This document shows positions 24,561 to 37,426 of a stretch of DNA of 64,000 bases, piece by piece; the stretch's first letter is position 1; every line of letters starts with the position of its first letter. The stretch covers positions 88,702,642 through 88,766,641 of the forward strand of contig CM049306.1 in NCBI GenBank assembly GCA_026874595.1, written 5' to 3'. The DNA comes from Sipunculus nudus. Its lineage: Eukaryota > Annelida > Sipuncula > Golfingiida > Sipunculidae. Below the pieces are notes generated by a model, which had not been told where the DNA came from, did not search any database, and worked only from the letters and a program-made list of their open reading frames with translations. Made by a program: the position numbers and the translations under genes.

Positions 24561-25917
24561 TGACAGGTCTTATCTCACAGGCGTCACTGTTTTTGCTTTT
24601 TCTTCATTCCTTCGAGGTTGCTTTAAATCCCATCATAGATAAACAAACTACCACTATCTTGATGCTCAGAGGTGGACTTCTGCCGGGATTTATTTCACCG
24701 ATAATTACCATGTTATCGCATGGGGAAAAGGTTATGTCGGGTGCAAAGAGTTATACGAAAAAACAGCAAAGTAAAGAAACCGTTATGTAAGCTTCGTTTT
24801 GATGACCGAATAATTAGATCGAATAATATCATCACATTAAAGTTTTATTCAAACATATCAGCAAATACCCAAATTCGAATATTCATTTGAAAACACTGTG
24901 AGAAATAAGCGGACCACAGTTTGTATAAGGTCGCTGTATGGGCTTTGCTATACAATGTAATGACACCATATCGTCGTGCCTGCCGTAGTGGCCGGTATTC
25001 TGGTTAACAGCAACATTTCGAGAGAAACGGTATTTGGAACTACATGTGTACCGACTACTACCGATCCAGTGGTTACACTGCACAGTTTGTAGGACCGAAC
25101 CATACACCTGGGAACTTATATATTAGGTGTCACACTCTTCCGATTTGTTTGCCCAAATTTCTTAGGAACCGATTCACGTTAAAGTAAGCCAACTTGTACC
25201 CCGGGTTCAGCTAGGCGTTTCTAATTCGTTCCGCATATCACATTTAAAATTTGGCATTTGTAGAATGCTGTACCTTATACAGTATCATACTGAATACACA
25301 GAAGGTGTACGTCTATATTTTAAAGAACCATCAATAAAAATTTTGAACCATCATTCTGAATTGTGAAATTGTATGATAAAAATGTAAAAGATATTCTTTT
25401 GCAGTATTTTTTTCCTGATAAAAAGGAAAAACACGTTTGTATCCCGTCAACATGTACAAACGACTTTGTGGCTTCTCAAACTTTTTGAATATTGCCACCG
25501 GGAAATTACACAGACGCTTCTCCAAGGGACAATTACCAAGCAGACGACATTTGGCGTAACGATAAAACTTGACGCTTTTCACCGTGAAAGCACGGTAAAA
25601 AGGCCCCTTTTAGAAAGTTCACAAGACCTACCCTAGTAATAGTGGACATCAACATGACATTTTTGTATGAATTCACATTGTTATTATCAAATTCTAAGCG
25701 TGTGGATGCTACATGACTAATCTTTGAGTCGCCTTGCGTTTTATAACGTGTCTATACGTATAAAGTACGTATAACGCTATATAATTAAAAAAAACTATTG
25801 AGTCCTGATTATCTTTTCTTTATATTTCGGCATTTCAAGGATCTCCACCTAGTAACACTGTTCCGTCATTATTAATATTATTTATTGTATATATAATTAT
25901 GATTTTTCTTGTTATTA
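24561..25917. other. Unique sequence, no supported gene
   Basis: Short open frames only (for example 24560-24790 plus and 25331-25582 minus, the latter from a GTG). No recognised repeat. Confidence 0.4.
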
Positions 25918-25947
25918 GCAGTATTATTATTATTATTATTATTATTT
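25918..25947. repeat. (ATT)n microsatellite
   Basis: A clean run of about nine ATT triplets in AT-rich surroundings. Confidence 0.9.
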
Positions 25948-26114
25948 TCTCATTTGTTTTTTCTCCCATTCCACTGACTCTTGCCCAATGCGTCGAAGCA
26001 ATAACCTAATTCGATTCACACAATTTTAGTTAGCAATGTTTCGAGGTCATACCATTCAAAACTTTGATTGGCAGGTTTTTGGCGTCGCAACACGAGGGTT
26101 GATACAGAGCCAAG

Positions 26115-26196
26115 AATCAGACCAATGAGAGCTGGTGTTGTGGATATAAAACTTACATGCCGCACAATGCAATACCTCACTCTCATTGGTCTGATT
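26115..26196. repeat. Perfect 17-bp inverted repeat with CCAAT cores
   Basis: AATCAGACCAATGAGAG (26115-26131) and its exact reverse complement CTCTCATTGGTCTGATT (26180-26196) are separated by 48 nt. Each arm carries a CCAAT/ATTGG core. It may be a small MITE, a hairpin or a paired protein site. It lies in a 65-codon plus-strand frame that I do not consider coding. Confidence 0.85.
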
Positions 26197-26286
26197 AAAA
26201 GGGTTTGCTCGGTTGCTTTAATTTACAAAGCAACGGTGGAAAAGAAGGAGATCTGGAAAAACTGAATTGTTTAACCGCTGATTCAG

Positions 26287-26392
26287 GAGTCTAGTTAACT
26301 CTTTGCAGGAACAAATCGTAACATATCGATCTATCATGGAGTCTAGTTAACCCTTGCAGGAACAAATCGTAACAAATCGATCTATCATATTC
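26287..26392. repeat. Tandem duplication, 52-bp unit x2
   Basis: GAGTCTAGTTAAC...TTGCAGGAACAAATCGTAAC...ATCGATCTATCAT occurs twice in succession (26287-26338 and 26339-26390) with only a few differences. Confidence 0.9.
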
Positions 26393-27514
26393 TAGTATTC
26401 AATCAGATTGAAAAATCCAAATTGTATCCAAGTGGCCTATATTTTATGCCCTGACCCTCAGAAATATCTCATTTAGACACACGGCCTTAGGCTGTATATG
26501 CCAAAGTCAGCTGTGTGTAAAGGCCAATGGGCCACTAGTTATTCCTTTATCTATCATATTTGACTATTTGGGAGTTAACTTGATTTATTTTCTTTAAGCG
26601 TCCCCGCCTTTGTTGATAGATTTATATGTAACCTTTATAGCGATTGCGCCTAATTGTATATATAATTCAATTGTAACCAACTCTGAAGACAGACCTTATT
26701 CATGCAAAACGTCTTCTTTCCTAACATATCCCTACAGAAATATCTAGTTTCGTCTGGTCACTTCAAGTAAAGTCTCTAGCTGGGTCCCGCGGGAGCTGAG
26801 GAGAGGAGAAGGGAAAATCTATGGCGTTAGTGCACTCAACAAGCCAGATATTAGGCCGAATCCAAGATACATCATCCATCCTATAATAAATACCGTCGTG
26901 GGGGTATATTTTATTATAATGGTCTCTCGGCTTATCAGTTCTACGAAGGATCTATTTGTTACAGATACGGGAATTAATGTTCTTTGCCATTTTCTGGGTA
27001 TCTTCCACCTCCGCACGACTCTTACACCGCACGAAAACGCAACCACGGAAAGACATAAGGTTTAGGAAGTATTATGCCGATACGCAGTAAATGACACGGA
27101 CGGTAAAGAAAAACGGATTTATACTGGAGGACTCAAGAATATCAACCGCAAATCAAAATCTTATAGATCTGAAAAAGATATATAGCCATATGTAACTCAG
27201 ATAGAGCATGGATCATAACTTCCTCCAACGAAATTTTACGAAGTAAAACCTCTGCCGCTACTCCTACCCTTCTGTCGGTATGTCGTTCTGTCTCCCAAGT
27301 TGTTTTCTATCTGCAGAAGATACCTAGATGAATTAATAATTGGATTTTATTGAATTTTTAGGAGAGCAGAGTTTTAAAGCAAGGCAATATTTGTTAATGG
27401 TACTTGGTAGTGATAAGAAGACGTGCAATTAGTTAAATTGTGTTCTTCGGTAATCTTGGTTTTGCCTTTGTGTATGAAAGAGAGAAAAATTGAGAGGATG
27501 GGGGGGGGGTAAAA
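26393..27514. other. Unique sequence, no feature seen
   Basis: A minus-strand open frame at 26819-27046 is unrecognised. A short G-run lies near 27503. Confidence 0.4.
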
Positions 27515-27682
27515 ATCATCAAATACTTGAGAACATTTTTATTGAAATTTAATAGAGAAAATAACCCCTTAAAAACAAGATGTTTATTACATTTTAGAGA
27601 GATAGCATAAAATACATTTGGGTTTTCATTTAAATTTTATAGAGAAAATAACCTCTAAGAAACAAAATACTTTCAACATTAT

Positions 27683-27720
<38 letters not shown>

Positions 27721-27815
27721 AAGAGATGAAAATACTTCGGGAGCTTTCATTGAAATGGTATAGGGAAAATAATTTCTTGAAACAAAAGAATTTATTGAAT
27801 GTTGAAGATTACCAA
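27515..27815. repeat. Three ~90-bp tandem units, one expanded by (GA)n
   Basis: Each unit reads approximately AAATAC...TTTYATTGAAAT, ATAGRGAAAATAAYY, AAACAA...TTT, then a GA-rich end. Unit 1 is about 27515-27604, unit 2 about 27605-27728 and unit 3 about 27729-27815. In unit 2 the GA end has grown into an interrupted (GA)~22 microsatellite (27682-27727). The 112-codon frame through it is a repeat artefact. Confidence 0.8.
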
Positions 27816-29419
27816 GATAAAACTCTATATTGTTGTCATATACCACTTGACAGAATGATGTTTCGAAGTTTGTATTTCATCAGAACTTTCTGGACAGGCT
27901 TGAGCGAGCTAAACTTGTTAGCCCGTAGCGGTCGGATAATACCACATATACCATAGGTTCCACGCAGCGCTACTCACACCAAAATGCCATACGGAGAAAA
28001 AACATCATTTCTTAAAACATGATATAATTATTTCCTTACGTAGACAATCCTTATTAGCGAGAATTTAGAGTAGATCGTTCTACGTGCAATGCATCAAGAG
28101 AAGGCAGAACAAAGGCAAATTGAAGGTCACATTGGCACGGTGTGAGACGCGGTAATTGCTACTAGCACAAAAATAATTCTTTTTGCGGACAATGAACCTT
28201 TTTAACCTTCCCCGAAAGGCAAGTAACTCACCTCAGCATGCCGCCCAACGACCTTGAAGTTAATGAAGGCTTTTGTTTCGCGAATGACATCGTTTAAACG
28301 GGGGTTTAAGTCGAAAATACACAAATTCGTCTTCACGTAGTCTTCGAGTCCAGAATTCAGTGGAGCATCCTATGAAAACGTTATTCTTAAAAAGCTAATC
28401 TTAAGCTGACCGATATCCAAAGAATTATCCAATAATTCTTTTTATATAACCCGGTAATGTGATGAATATTTATGAATTTTAAGACGCCTTAACCCAGTAA
28501 ATGTAGTTGATTATATCTCCGAGCACGTTCAACGTGGTAAGAGCAAGTCCCCTGTTAAGGCATATTTTTTTGGTACACACTCTCTGTGTTATTAATAGAC
28601 CCGATTCCCTAGGAATAAATTGACACACTGAACCTAGTAAGGTAACAGAAAAAAAAACTTAAATGTCCCAGAATTCTTTGTCCCTGTAGACTTGGGACAC
28701 CGGAGGAAGACGGGCAGGTGACTGCTTCTGATTTTGACGAATTATGAGACGCGCCTCGCAACAGTTGTGTCGGAAGCATCAGCCCAGTTAAGTTCGCGTG
28801 TAAGGTCAACAGGACGACGTAGAAATGACAGCTGTCACGCTAATATAAGTATTCATTACTGGCACAGGATGATAGCGTTCGACCGAATCGTGCTTTGTTT
28901 GGTAAAATGCCAGCTGATACCATCATGTTTGATGAACTTTCTGACCTAATCCGCCAAAAGAAAATCTTACGCGTATAAGAACAACAGGATTGATTAAAAT
29001 AGGTTTTATATGAGTTTCGTCAATTATGTTTACATTAAGCAAGGTATGAACATACCATTTGAAATAAAGCTAAGAAAACAGTTACTTTTAACGCTTATAT
29101 AAATTTGGAAATTATCAGAGCAGACTAAATTCTTGAGACTTGATATATAGACAATGGCCTTCTGACATTAACATCTCGATCAAATATCTATTGCTTACAA
29201 AAAGATCTGAAAGCACTCAACAACATCAAGAAGTGATGAACCATAATAACTCAAAACATAAGTATTTTAGTTTAGGGTCAATGTTTCCTGAAGCGAAGTT
29301 CTTCATGATGAGCACAAGCACATGAACATAAGCCGTGGCAAACAAATGTTTTTTTTTTTGTAAATCGAATACCATGTTCATACATATTTGACAAACAAAG
29401 ATGTCCCTTATAACTAACA
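27816..29419. other. Unique AT-rich sequence, no supported gene
   Basis: Short unrecognised frames. A T-run sits near 29350. No repeat family was recognised. Confidence 0.4.
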
Positions 29420-29525
29420 TATAGTAAAAAAGCCAGAATTAGTAATAGTAATATAAGTTGTTGTTGTAAAAGTATTAGAAGTAATAGTAGTAGTGGCAGT
29501 AGTAGAAGTAGTAGTAATATTAATA
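29420..29525. repeat. (TAG/TAA)n triplet-rich tract
   Basis: Degenerate AGTAATAGTAGTAGT-type triplets. The Leu-rich minus-strand frame (29278-29580) is its translation artefact. Confidence 0.8.
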
Positions 29526-29849
29526 AAGAAATATGTTTTTTTAGAAACTGTTTCCTTGAACTCCTTAAAACCTGCCACATTTACAATACAATATTTTCAG
29601 CTTGGGGCCAGAAGGACGAGACTTTTTCTTAACAAATCTGCTTCACTTGCAAAACTTATTCAAATTGCATGTAGTCCAACAGTCCAACAAAATAATAAAA
29701 GAGTCACATTAATCATCCATGACTGCCAATTGTATTGATAGTTACGAAACTAATCATTAGATGGTGGCAACATGGACTGAGATGCCATCAGTAAAGCCCA
29801 GACACAGAGCCAGTGCGGGGCTTCAGTTGTATTGAGAGCCATGTATGAT

Positions 29850-29857
<8 letters not shown>

Positions 29858-29900
<43 letters not shown>
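29858..29900. repeat. (TA)21 microsatellite
   Basis: A pure TA run. Confidence 0.95.
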
Positions 29901-29905
<5 letters not shown>

Positions 29906-30491
29906 GGCTAATGAAATAACACATTTCCTGCCATAACTGGAAAGCAGTCTTTCAATCCAGACCCGTAAACACTTATGATCCACAAAGATCCACAAAGCGC
30001 CTTATCTGTATCGTATCATTGTTTTTTTTATAAATTTCAAAAGAGCAGTCTTTTTGATCTTGTCAGCTTGTCTTATCCTTTGATATATTTCTTCTCGCAC
30101 AACCCTATCTTATTATGTTTTATTTGCAGATAAAACGATGAAATGGTTCTAATTGAAATATGAAAAGTACACCATGAATGGTGTAGCATGAAAGGACTAA
30201 TTGGTGATGCAGATATATAGCCCACTTCTTGCTTAGAGAACAACAAGAGGATTAAATATTGAAAGAGTATCAGTCTCTTTCTGTTTTCTACCAATACTTA
30301 ATTAAGCTTTTTGGTTTGTACTTGATGAACTCAAGTCCGATTGTGAGATTAGTACTTATTGACCTGCTTGGCTTGTCAAGAGTTTCGTGCTTAGTGAATT
30401 GAAACTGGCTTACCATGTGTAAACAGTAGCGTCAATTTATCTTCAACGATGGGGCGGGGGAGGGTATTCAAAATTGGGAGCTTTTTTATAA

Positions 30492-30499
<8 letters not shown>
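29901..30499. other. Unique AT-rich sequence, no feature seen
   Basis: No recognised element. Short frames only. Confidence 0.45.

Positions 30500-30540
<41 letters not shown>
30500..30540. repeat. (TA)20 microsatellite
   Basis: A pure TA run. Confidence 0.95.
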
Positions 30541-30546
<6 letters not shown>

Positions 30547-30739
30547 ATTTTATTTTTTACACATTCCAAATATATATCAATTAAGTATACGTTTTGAAAT
30601 ATTAGGTAAGTTTAGATTATATGGTAATTCTAAACCAGTTTGAGATATATAATAGTTCTTAGTAAATCAAAGTGCATAATTCTAATTATTAAATTATTTC
30701 ATTGCCAAAATATAGGTTTTAATCTCTGAATATCGGGGG

Positions 30740-30829
30740 GTGGGGGTGATTACATTGACCACCCCCCCCCCCCTTGATAAAAAAGTAGGGGGAATATATA
30801 CCCCTATCCCCCCTGTAATTACGCCCCTG
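30740..30829 (-). mobile_element. CAGGGGCG-ended repeat with poly-C/G expansion (minus)
   Basis: On the minus strand it begins CAGGGGCGTAATTACAGGGG, then a pyrimidine/purine-rich stretch with TACTTTTTTATCAAGGGG, a run of about 13 G, then GGTCAATGTAATCACCCC. The same order (CAGGGG, CCCCC, ACTTTTTAGCAAGGGG, ATGATCAATGGTATCATCCC) is found on the plus strand at 38946-39030, so the two are copies of one family. Confidence 0.65.
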
Positions 30830-32624
30830 TGTGTAAACATAAAGGCAAGGCAGAGGGAGTCTTTGCGAGTGTTAATACTATCCTTATACTAGACAGTGCT
30901 TGTATTTTCACCTTGTATGTCCACCCATCGGTAATTTTATTGTCTTGCCTTTGTCCGAAATAGCTTATGACATATTGATTAAAAAATTGGTTTGGCCAAC
31001 AGAAATGGTAGAATTGGATATATTTATACATGTTTGAATATATATATCTTTGGACATGTGTCTGGTTAGAAAGAACCATCATCGGAGCTGGCACCTGTCG
31101 GAGGAGTCACTAAAATGAGATTATGTCAAGAGGGTAGATCATCAATCGCATGTTCTTGAAGATCCATGTGTAACTGTTCAATTAAAATCATCGGGATATA
31201 CGCGTCGTATGAATGTTTGTGCATTAATCTTATTTTTATAGCCACCCTGTTTAAGGCGAATCATCATAAGGTTTTATAATGATTCGTTCGAGGAAAATCG
31301 AATGTTGCACAAATGAGAATGTATATTCAGGAGTATGTTAAGGCGACGAATATGCGTATTTGTATTTTTATTTTACATCCGACAGAACTGTTATATTTTT
31401 TTATTAGTGAAAGGGTTTTGGAGAAATTTAGCAGGGGGCTTTGTAATTCACTAATTCGGTTCTAGATTTATTGATTTCACCTCCTTCGAATCTTTACGCT
31501 TAAAACGCGTGCACTCTTGGTAAACGGTGATGGATGTAGCCTATCTTCATCATTTTTCTGGTTTAACCTCATCCTCCTACGTGGGATTTCCAGTGCCAGC
31601 ATCATGCTTTAGATTATATCAGCCTTTATCCCTTGGTGCATGAACTTGAACGTGGGTGTCATCAGAACTGTACCCAATATTGTTTGTTGTTCCGTTGTTT
31701 GTTTGATGGGCTCACTGGCTGATTGGTTGATTGATTTGTTTTTGTTTTTACTTTACTTGATCTTCGGGTTACCTTAACATGGCAATTGCCCTAGTGTCAT
31801 TTGCGGCACGATTTGTTATACTCGGCGAACCTTAAGTGTTGTGTTAATGGTGAATAAAGTGATACAGTGTTTTTTACAGTGATCCGTGGGTTTAAACAAT
31901 ACTTTATGTAAACAGGCTTCCGTGTAGTAAGAAAGCAGTATAAAACTGAAATATTTTTTTTCTTTTAACGTTAACAACAAAACTAATGTAATATTTAATA
32001 CAAGCGTCAACAACGCGAAAATGTAGTCTTTTTTAATTGGGTCAAACCAAACACATCTCTTCACAAGACGATCTAATCTTTTGGCTTATCACACGTTGAT
32101 CAAGAACTTGAGATGTCTGAATTTAATATTAACAACAACAAAAAACTACCGTGGCCTGGCTGAGACTATGTTTGATCACTAGGCCCTCGCGTAAATTGAC
32201 AGAGGATGACATCAAGGAGATTTATAATTAAATCGACGATATCAAGAGAGCTATTTTTGCAAATGCACACCAGAGGGGAACATTTATTATGTTATCTGAT
32301 CTAAATCCTTAAAAGATACAATATGATACCATTTAACCAAATAAATTACGTCATAAAAATTTAATATTGAGTTTATGCATTTTATTATAACCTATTAAAC
32401 CAGGCAGAGATATTCTATATTTTCTATGCCCTATGCGATTTTATATTGCATTCCGCTGCCGCATTCCGCATACCGCGCGCCCGGTAAACGCAGCTTAACG
32501 GTCTATGATTTCTGTCATGACCCATCATTTGAATATTCTTAACTCTTTTATTTCAACATCCCAAATTCCAGGCAGTAGGAAAACAAATACCTATTGGGAT
32601 ATGCTAAGCCCAATAAACCGAGAC
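30830..32624. other. Unique AT-rich sequence, no supported gene
   Basis: Unrecognised short frames. GAGGGCCTAGTGATCAAAC on the minus strand near 32170-32190 resembles the box A part of SINE copy 1, but no box B follows. Confidence 0.4.
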
Positions 32625-32745
32625 TTGGAAATCAGAGACTGTGAATACTGTGATTGGCTTCACATTCGCGACACTAATTTTCGCGATTTTCACTTGTTCA
32701 TTGTTTCGCGAGGGATCCATTTTCGCGATCAGTAACCTGCACATA
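32625..32745 (+). repeat. TTCGCGA-containing interspersed repeat, copy 2
   Basis: The second copy of the family at 22500-22650: GGCTTCACATTCGCGACA, TTTTCGCGATTTTCAC, TTGTTTCGCGAGGG, TTTTCGCGATCAGTAACCTGC. It is richer in TCGCGA words than copy 1 and may be closer to the ancestral form. The 76-codon plus frame over it is not considered coding. Confidence 0.55.
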
Positions 32746-35642
32746 GTATATATCCATTATCATACTGATTATTTGATATGCGAGCCAAAGCCTAACAATG
32801 TTACGAGTACCAACTAGAACTTAGTTGTTCTCTATCGGCATATTTTCTTAATATTCTGTTCTCAATGAATATTTTAGTTGTTTCTTTTAGGATTACAACT
32901 TTCTTTCTGTGGATTTTTCAAACCTATTTTGTTACGTTGTCGTTGTTATTTGTTATTTTATCGTTGCGGTAAATGTCTGAAAAAAATTGTATATGGTTGT
33001 GAGGGATTGACTATCCTGTGTGATATCGTATGATATGGAACTGGGCCAAAAAAATGTCTTCTTTAAAAAACAAAGCTTATTTTATAAAACTCTCACAGTG
33101 TAATGCTACTGCATGCTTTTAAAATGTCAGTGCATACTTGCATCTCATTAAAAAGTCTTTCTTTGTAGAAGATGAATAACTAAATATACAAGATATATGT
33201 AAAACGGCTCGTCGTATTGGCTTCTGTTTTCTAGAAAACTTTAGGTATGACGTATTAACAGTGCTGTGAGTTATTATGGAACCAAATTTCGTAACATAAC
33301 TAGCCATCGCCCATAACTACATCATTTCAAAGTGGGTTTTTTTATGAAATATGAGTTAAATGACATGAATTTTTTCCTGAATCTTAAAGCATGATCGTTT
33401 TTCTCTCAGTGATTTTTGATCATTTTACATCAATTATTACATCATTGATTCATCAGTAAACTCTACTTAATCTTCCGAAACCTGCAGAGAAATCCTAAAA
33501 CCTCATCCTTTCATGCAGGTAGTGTTCTAGGGAACAGTCCCCCGATAAAGTTAAAAAATGTCAACAATCTAAAAAGCTTTAAAAGGGCTAGCGCGCTTAT
33601 ATTTTCTTGCATATTATACAAATGCTAAATATTTCTACTATAGTTAAATAAAACTAATATATCAACGGCATCTTATTTTTTAATTGTTTCCACTTTCACA
33701 TACACATTTCACTTCAGTTGTACGCAATGTTGCTTTATCTGTGTTATGATGCAAAGCCTCCTTTATAATTTATGTGCTAAGCAAATCTGTTGCACACCTT
33801 TCACAACGTAACACTACTATACATTTGTTGCCCAATATAGCTGTGCTTCCGTCACTGCATTTTCGCTTAATATCCTGTGATTTTATTGGACCTTTTGGAT
33901 ATTGTATTTTATTGTAATTTCTCTTTATGTTTTACAGGGTCCTTCTGTAAACATAAGTTTATTCTGATGAAGGGTACCCTGGAAGATGTTGTAATGAATA
34001 AATAAATAATCTTAATACAGGTATTCTCAAACTCTCGACAGGAGACGCTGGTATTTTCCAAACCTTGATTTGTTTCAACATTATCGGCATTTGGACATTG
34101 AGCATCCGAAAGTTCAGTGTTAACCATATTACCATGGGATCTCAAGGCTCCTGTGTATTTTGCCTAATCCAGCTAATGGGGTCATTAAAGGTTATGCAGC
34201 CTGTGTCAAGCATCTCGATATAACTCTCAGGAATTACATTATTACCCATGACACAACAATATGTAGATGAAAGGACACATGATTCCACAAGGGGATATAT
34301 GAATAAATTAAGCACAGGGGAGGGGTAAAATATCACATGGAGGAAGAGGAGGATATTAGAAATTACCAGGAAGGTGACGTCACGAGACATAACTTGAGCT
34401 AACTACAATACAAAGCATAACAAATAGATAAAGACATATTTATCAGCACAATAAATGAACGTTCAACCTCTATGGACGGAATCTCTTTGAACCGAATATG
34501 GAAATTACATCATTAAATTACCAAATGCATATCGTCCTTAGCAAAAAGTTTTACGACAAATTCAAGAAGTTCAATTCTTTTGTATACCTATCTTAAAGTT
34601 TCAAAGGCCATATTTTCAAATGGAAATTAAAAATGGACATGGAACTTATATCTCTATGTCCTATTTACCAAACACTATACATCTAAAGAAAAACAACAGT
34701 AACGGGAAAAAAAAATAGAATAATGTGATAAATTTATTTATAAAACCCCTTTTTATCGAATCGGCATGTCGAATTTTCCCATATGTGGGATTCATATTTT
34801 TAACTTATACTAATGAAACGCTATAAATATACAGGGAAATACTAAAAATCTGAGATTCTATAAAGTAACCATTTTTGTTGCAACATCAAAAAGACATTTA
34901 GTTATTCTAAACTAAGTAAATGGCCGTTTATCTTTCGTTTATCTTTTCCGTTCTAACTCTGAACCACACCCCTGACCCATGGTTTCGATATCGTGTCTAC
35001 TAGAAAGAAACAGCTTACTCTAGATTAGGACCTTTTTGATTAGGTACAGGTTTATTTTTGTCATGTATGGCACACACCGTGCCATTAGGTCTTTCTAAGT
35101 ATTACTTACACATGTCTTAAAGTAGCCCATAAGAATGAACTCCTCAATTGCTTTTTTTCAGTGACTGACGCATTGTGGAGTCCATAGATTGCACCTGCAG
35201 TTAACTGTGATTATAACACTCCATACACAGCTGTGAGATTTAACATATATCCATTGATTAATGTTCAGTACATCTATGTGTATTGTATTTTTGACCACTG
35301 GAAAACATTACTGTTCTGTTCTCAGCCCTATTTTGCACCAAGAAAGTTAAAATATGAACATAATAGTACACAGGCCTAAAGCCTTATACAGGACTGCCAC
35401 CAAATGCAAGATGTCTACGGGGCTGTAAATGCTTCAATTCTCTCTGGACAAATACTATCAGTTGCTGATGTTACAGGTGCTTCATGCTTTCCAGAATAGT
35501 AATTTTTTATTACAGGCCTTTCGACATACAACATTATGTGAACATTGGTTTGCTAAAACCATAGGAAATATCTTTATTTAATTTCCTTTCTAAGAGTAAC
35601 AGATCTTATCGTGCTATAACCCCAGTTAGCCCTATGGTGGGC
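32746..35642. other. Unique AT-rich sequence, no supported gene
   Basis: No recognised gene or repeat. A palindromic TGACGTCA (CRE/ATF type) lies at 34375-34382. Confidence 0.4.
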
Positions 35643-35681
35643 CGGCGACGCAACAGAAACCTGAAACCTGTTGCGTCGCCG
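35643..35681. repeat. GC-rich perfect hairpin, 14-bp stem
   Basis: GGCGACGCAACAG (35644-35656) and CTGTTGCGTCGCC (35668-35680) are exact reverse complements around an 11-nt loop. One further C-G pair at 35643/35681 extends the stem to 14 bp. It is unusually GC-rich for this window. Confidence 0.9.
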
Positions 35682-37383
35682 TCGGCGGCTAGTCTCAATG
35701 ATAACCTGAGCTCTTCACCAATGAGGAGCTAGTTATCTTAATTAAAGGTCAGAACACGTTTGATTTATTAGATTTGTACGTGTATGTTTAGCGGTCACAA
35801 GAACAAAAGAAGCTGCCATGGTATATATATGATAACAGCCGGCCACACACATCAGAGCATGCATGTAGAGAAATGTGCTGCATGTGGAAGAATTTGCATG
35901 TTGCGCAACATGTCTCATATCTTTAACACAGTTGGCCACCTTCCATGTTTCGTGTACATTGCATATGTGTAGATGTCGGTGGGTCGATTTTAGGCAATGC
36001 GTGCTGCTACATGAATCAGTAAAGATGTGATACAACTTGTATGGGCGGTAGCAAGAGTTATATATGGTTGAATCTATAAATCCATCTTAAATTCGGTTTT
36101 AACTTATGTTCTTACTACGTTCTTGCGATTGCTATTTATATCGATATTAATATTGATTATTAAAAGTCATTTTTACAGAACAGACCCCCCCCCCGCCTGA
36201 TGTATTGATCGAAAAGTAAATATCAGTGCTTTTCGAAATTGATGCCTAATATATCAGAGATGTCGAAATCATTTATACCCCATATACACGAACGTAATAT
36301 AAATCTCTGTTCTTACAAATGTGATTTACTCTTCATTTTTAAACACTTATTTTCCTCTCTTAAAATTCGAAAACGAAGGTAGACAATTATTGTGCAACTC
36401 TCAAGTGTGATGTGTGCAAAATCTTTAAATTGCGCACGCTGCACCACGAATGATTAATATTTATACCTACTGGATTTTCTATTGGGCTCCATGTGTCTAA
36501 ATTCCTGACAATAAAATTATGTTTATGCATATATAATTCCATACAAACAAATCAAATATTACCGTTAGATGAATTTAGAGTGAATTCAGTCGGGAAACGT
36601 GTCACTATGAACCAGCAAGCGTGACAAATACCTAAGTCCTTTGAGAAATTGTTTTTTCATAGGGGCATGCTTATAGAAGATAAAGTGTGTGAGTAACACC
36701 CAGCAAAGAAAACCTTTAATTAACATTCATAAGATAATGCGGGCACAACGGAATCATCTGGTCGGCTTAAATCCGTCTTGGGAAAAGAGATTCGATTGCC
36801 AGTAGTCACGTGGTCGCGAACTCGGCCGTAACAGTGTCCCCCTGGTATCACGGGCGAGAGGTACTCTGTGCCAAGAAACTCTCGGGATTTTGCCCCGCAC
36901 AGGATAAAATATGGTGCGAAGTCAGCTGACTGTATGAGCCTGCAGGCAATGGGCAGAGAGAGTGTTTAAATAATAAAAAGGATTCTTTTTTTCACGCTTG
37001 GCTCGAAAACAGAAAAAAAGTGAACTTAACCTCAGACGAGAGGTCAGTAGCTCCCTGACAGACGCGTGAATCTGGGTCTAGTCGGCGGCTCATAATATAC
37101 TCGTCAGCTCTGGTAGCAGATATGACAGCTTTATTAAAAAGACATTAAATAATCATAGGAATAGGCCGAAAGAGCGATATGCAGGCAATATGACCATGAA
37201 ACTGTTTCAAGATGGTTTATAACCATCTAAATTTTGCCCGTCTCCTCACGCTCTCTGCAGTCGCTAAGTTATGCAAATAAACATTTTTAAAGGTCATGAT
37301 GTGCTACCGTTTTGTTACCTTTAGATGTTAAATCTTTAAGTGCACATTTTAAATCATCTGCATGTGACCGGAATACTTAAAAA

Positions 37384-37385
<2 letters not shown>
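35682..37385. other. Unique sequence with a GC-balanced patch at ~36.75-37.30 kb
   Basis: No coding frame was recognised. The patch 36750-37300 is non-repetitive and less AT-rich than its flanks. It contains sites such as TGACAG and TTATGCAAATAAAC (octamer-like, about 37271), so a regulatory element is possible but unproven. A (C)10 run lies at about 36185. Confidence 0.35.

Positions 37386-37424
<39 letters not shown>
37386..37424. repeat. (TA)19 microsatellite
   Basis: A pure TA run. Confidence 0.95.

Positions 37425-37426
<2 letters not shown>

Noticed and set aside
32165-32192. GAGGGCCTAGTGATCAAAC (minus) as another SINE head
   Set aside because: Resembles box A only. No box B follows within the expected distance.
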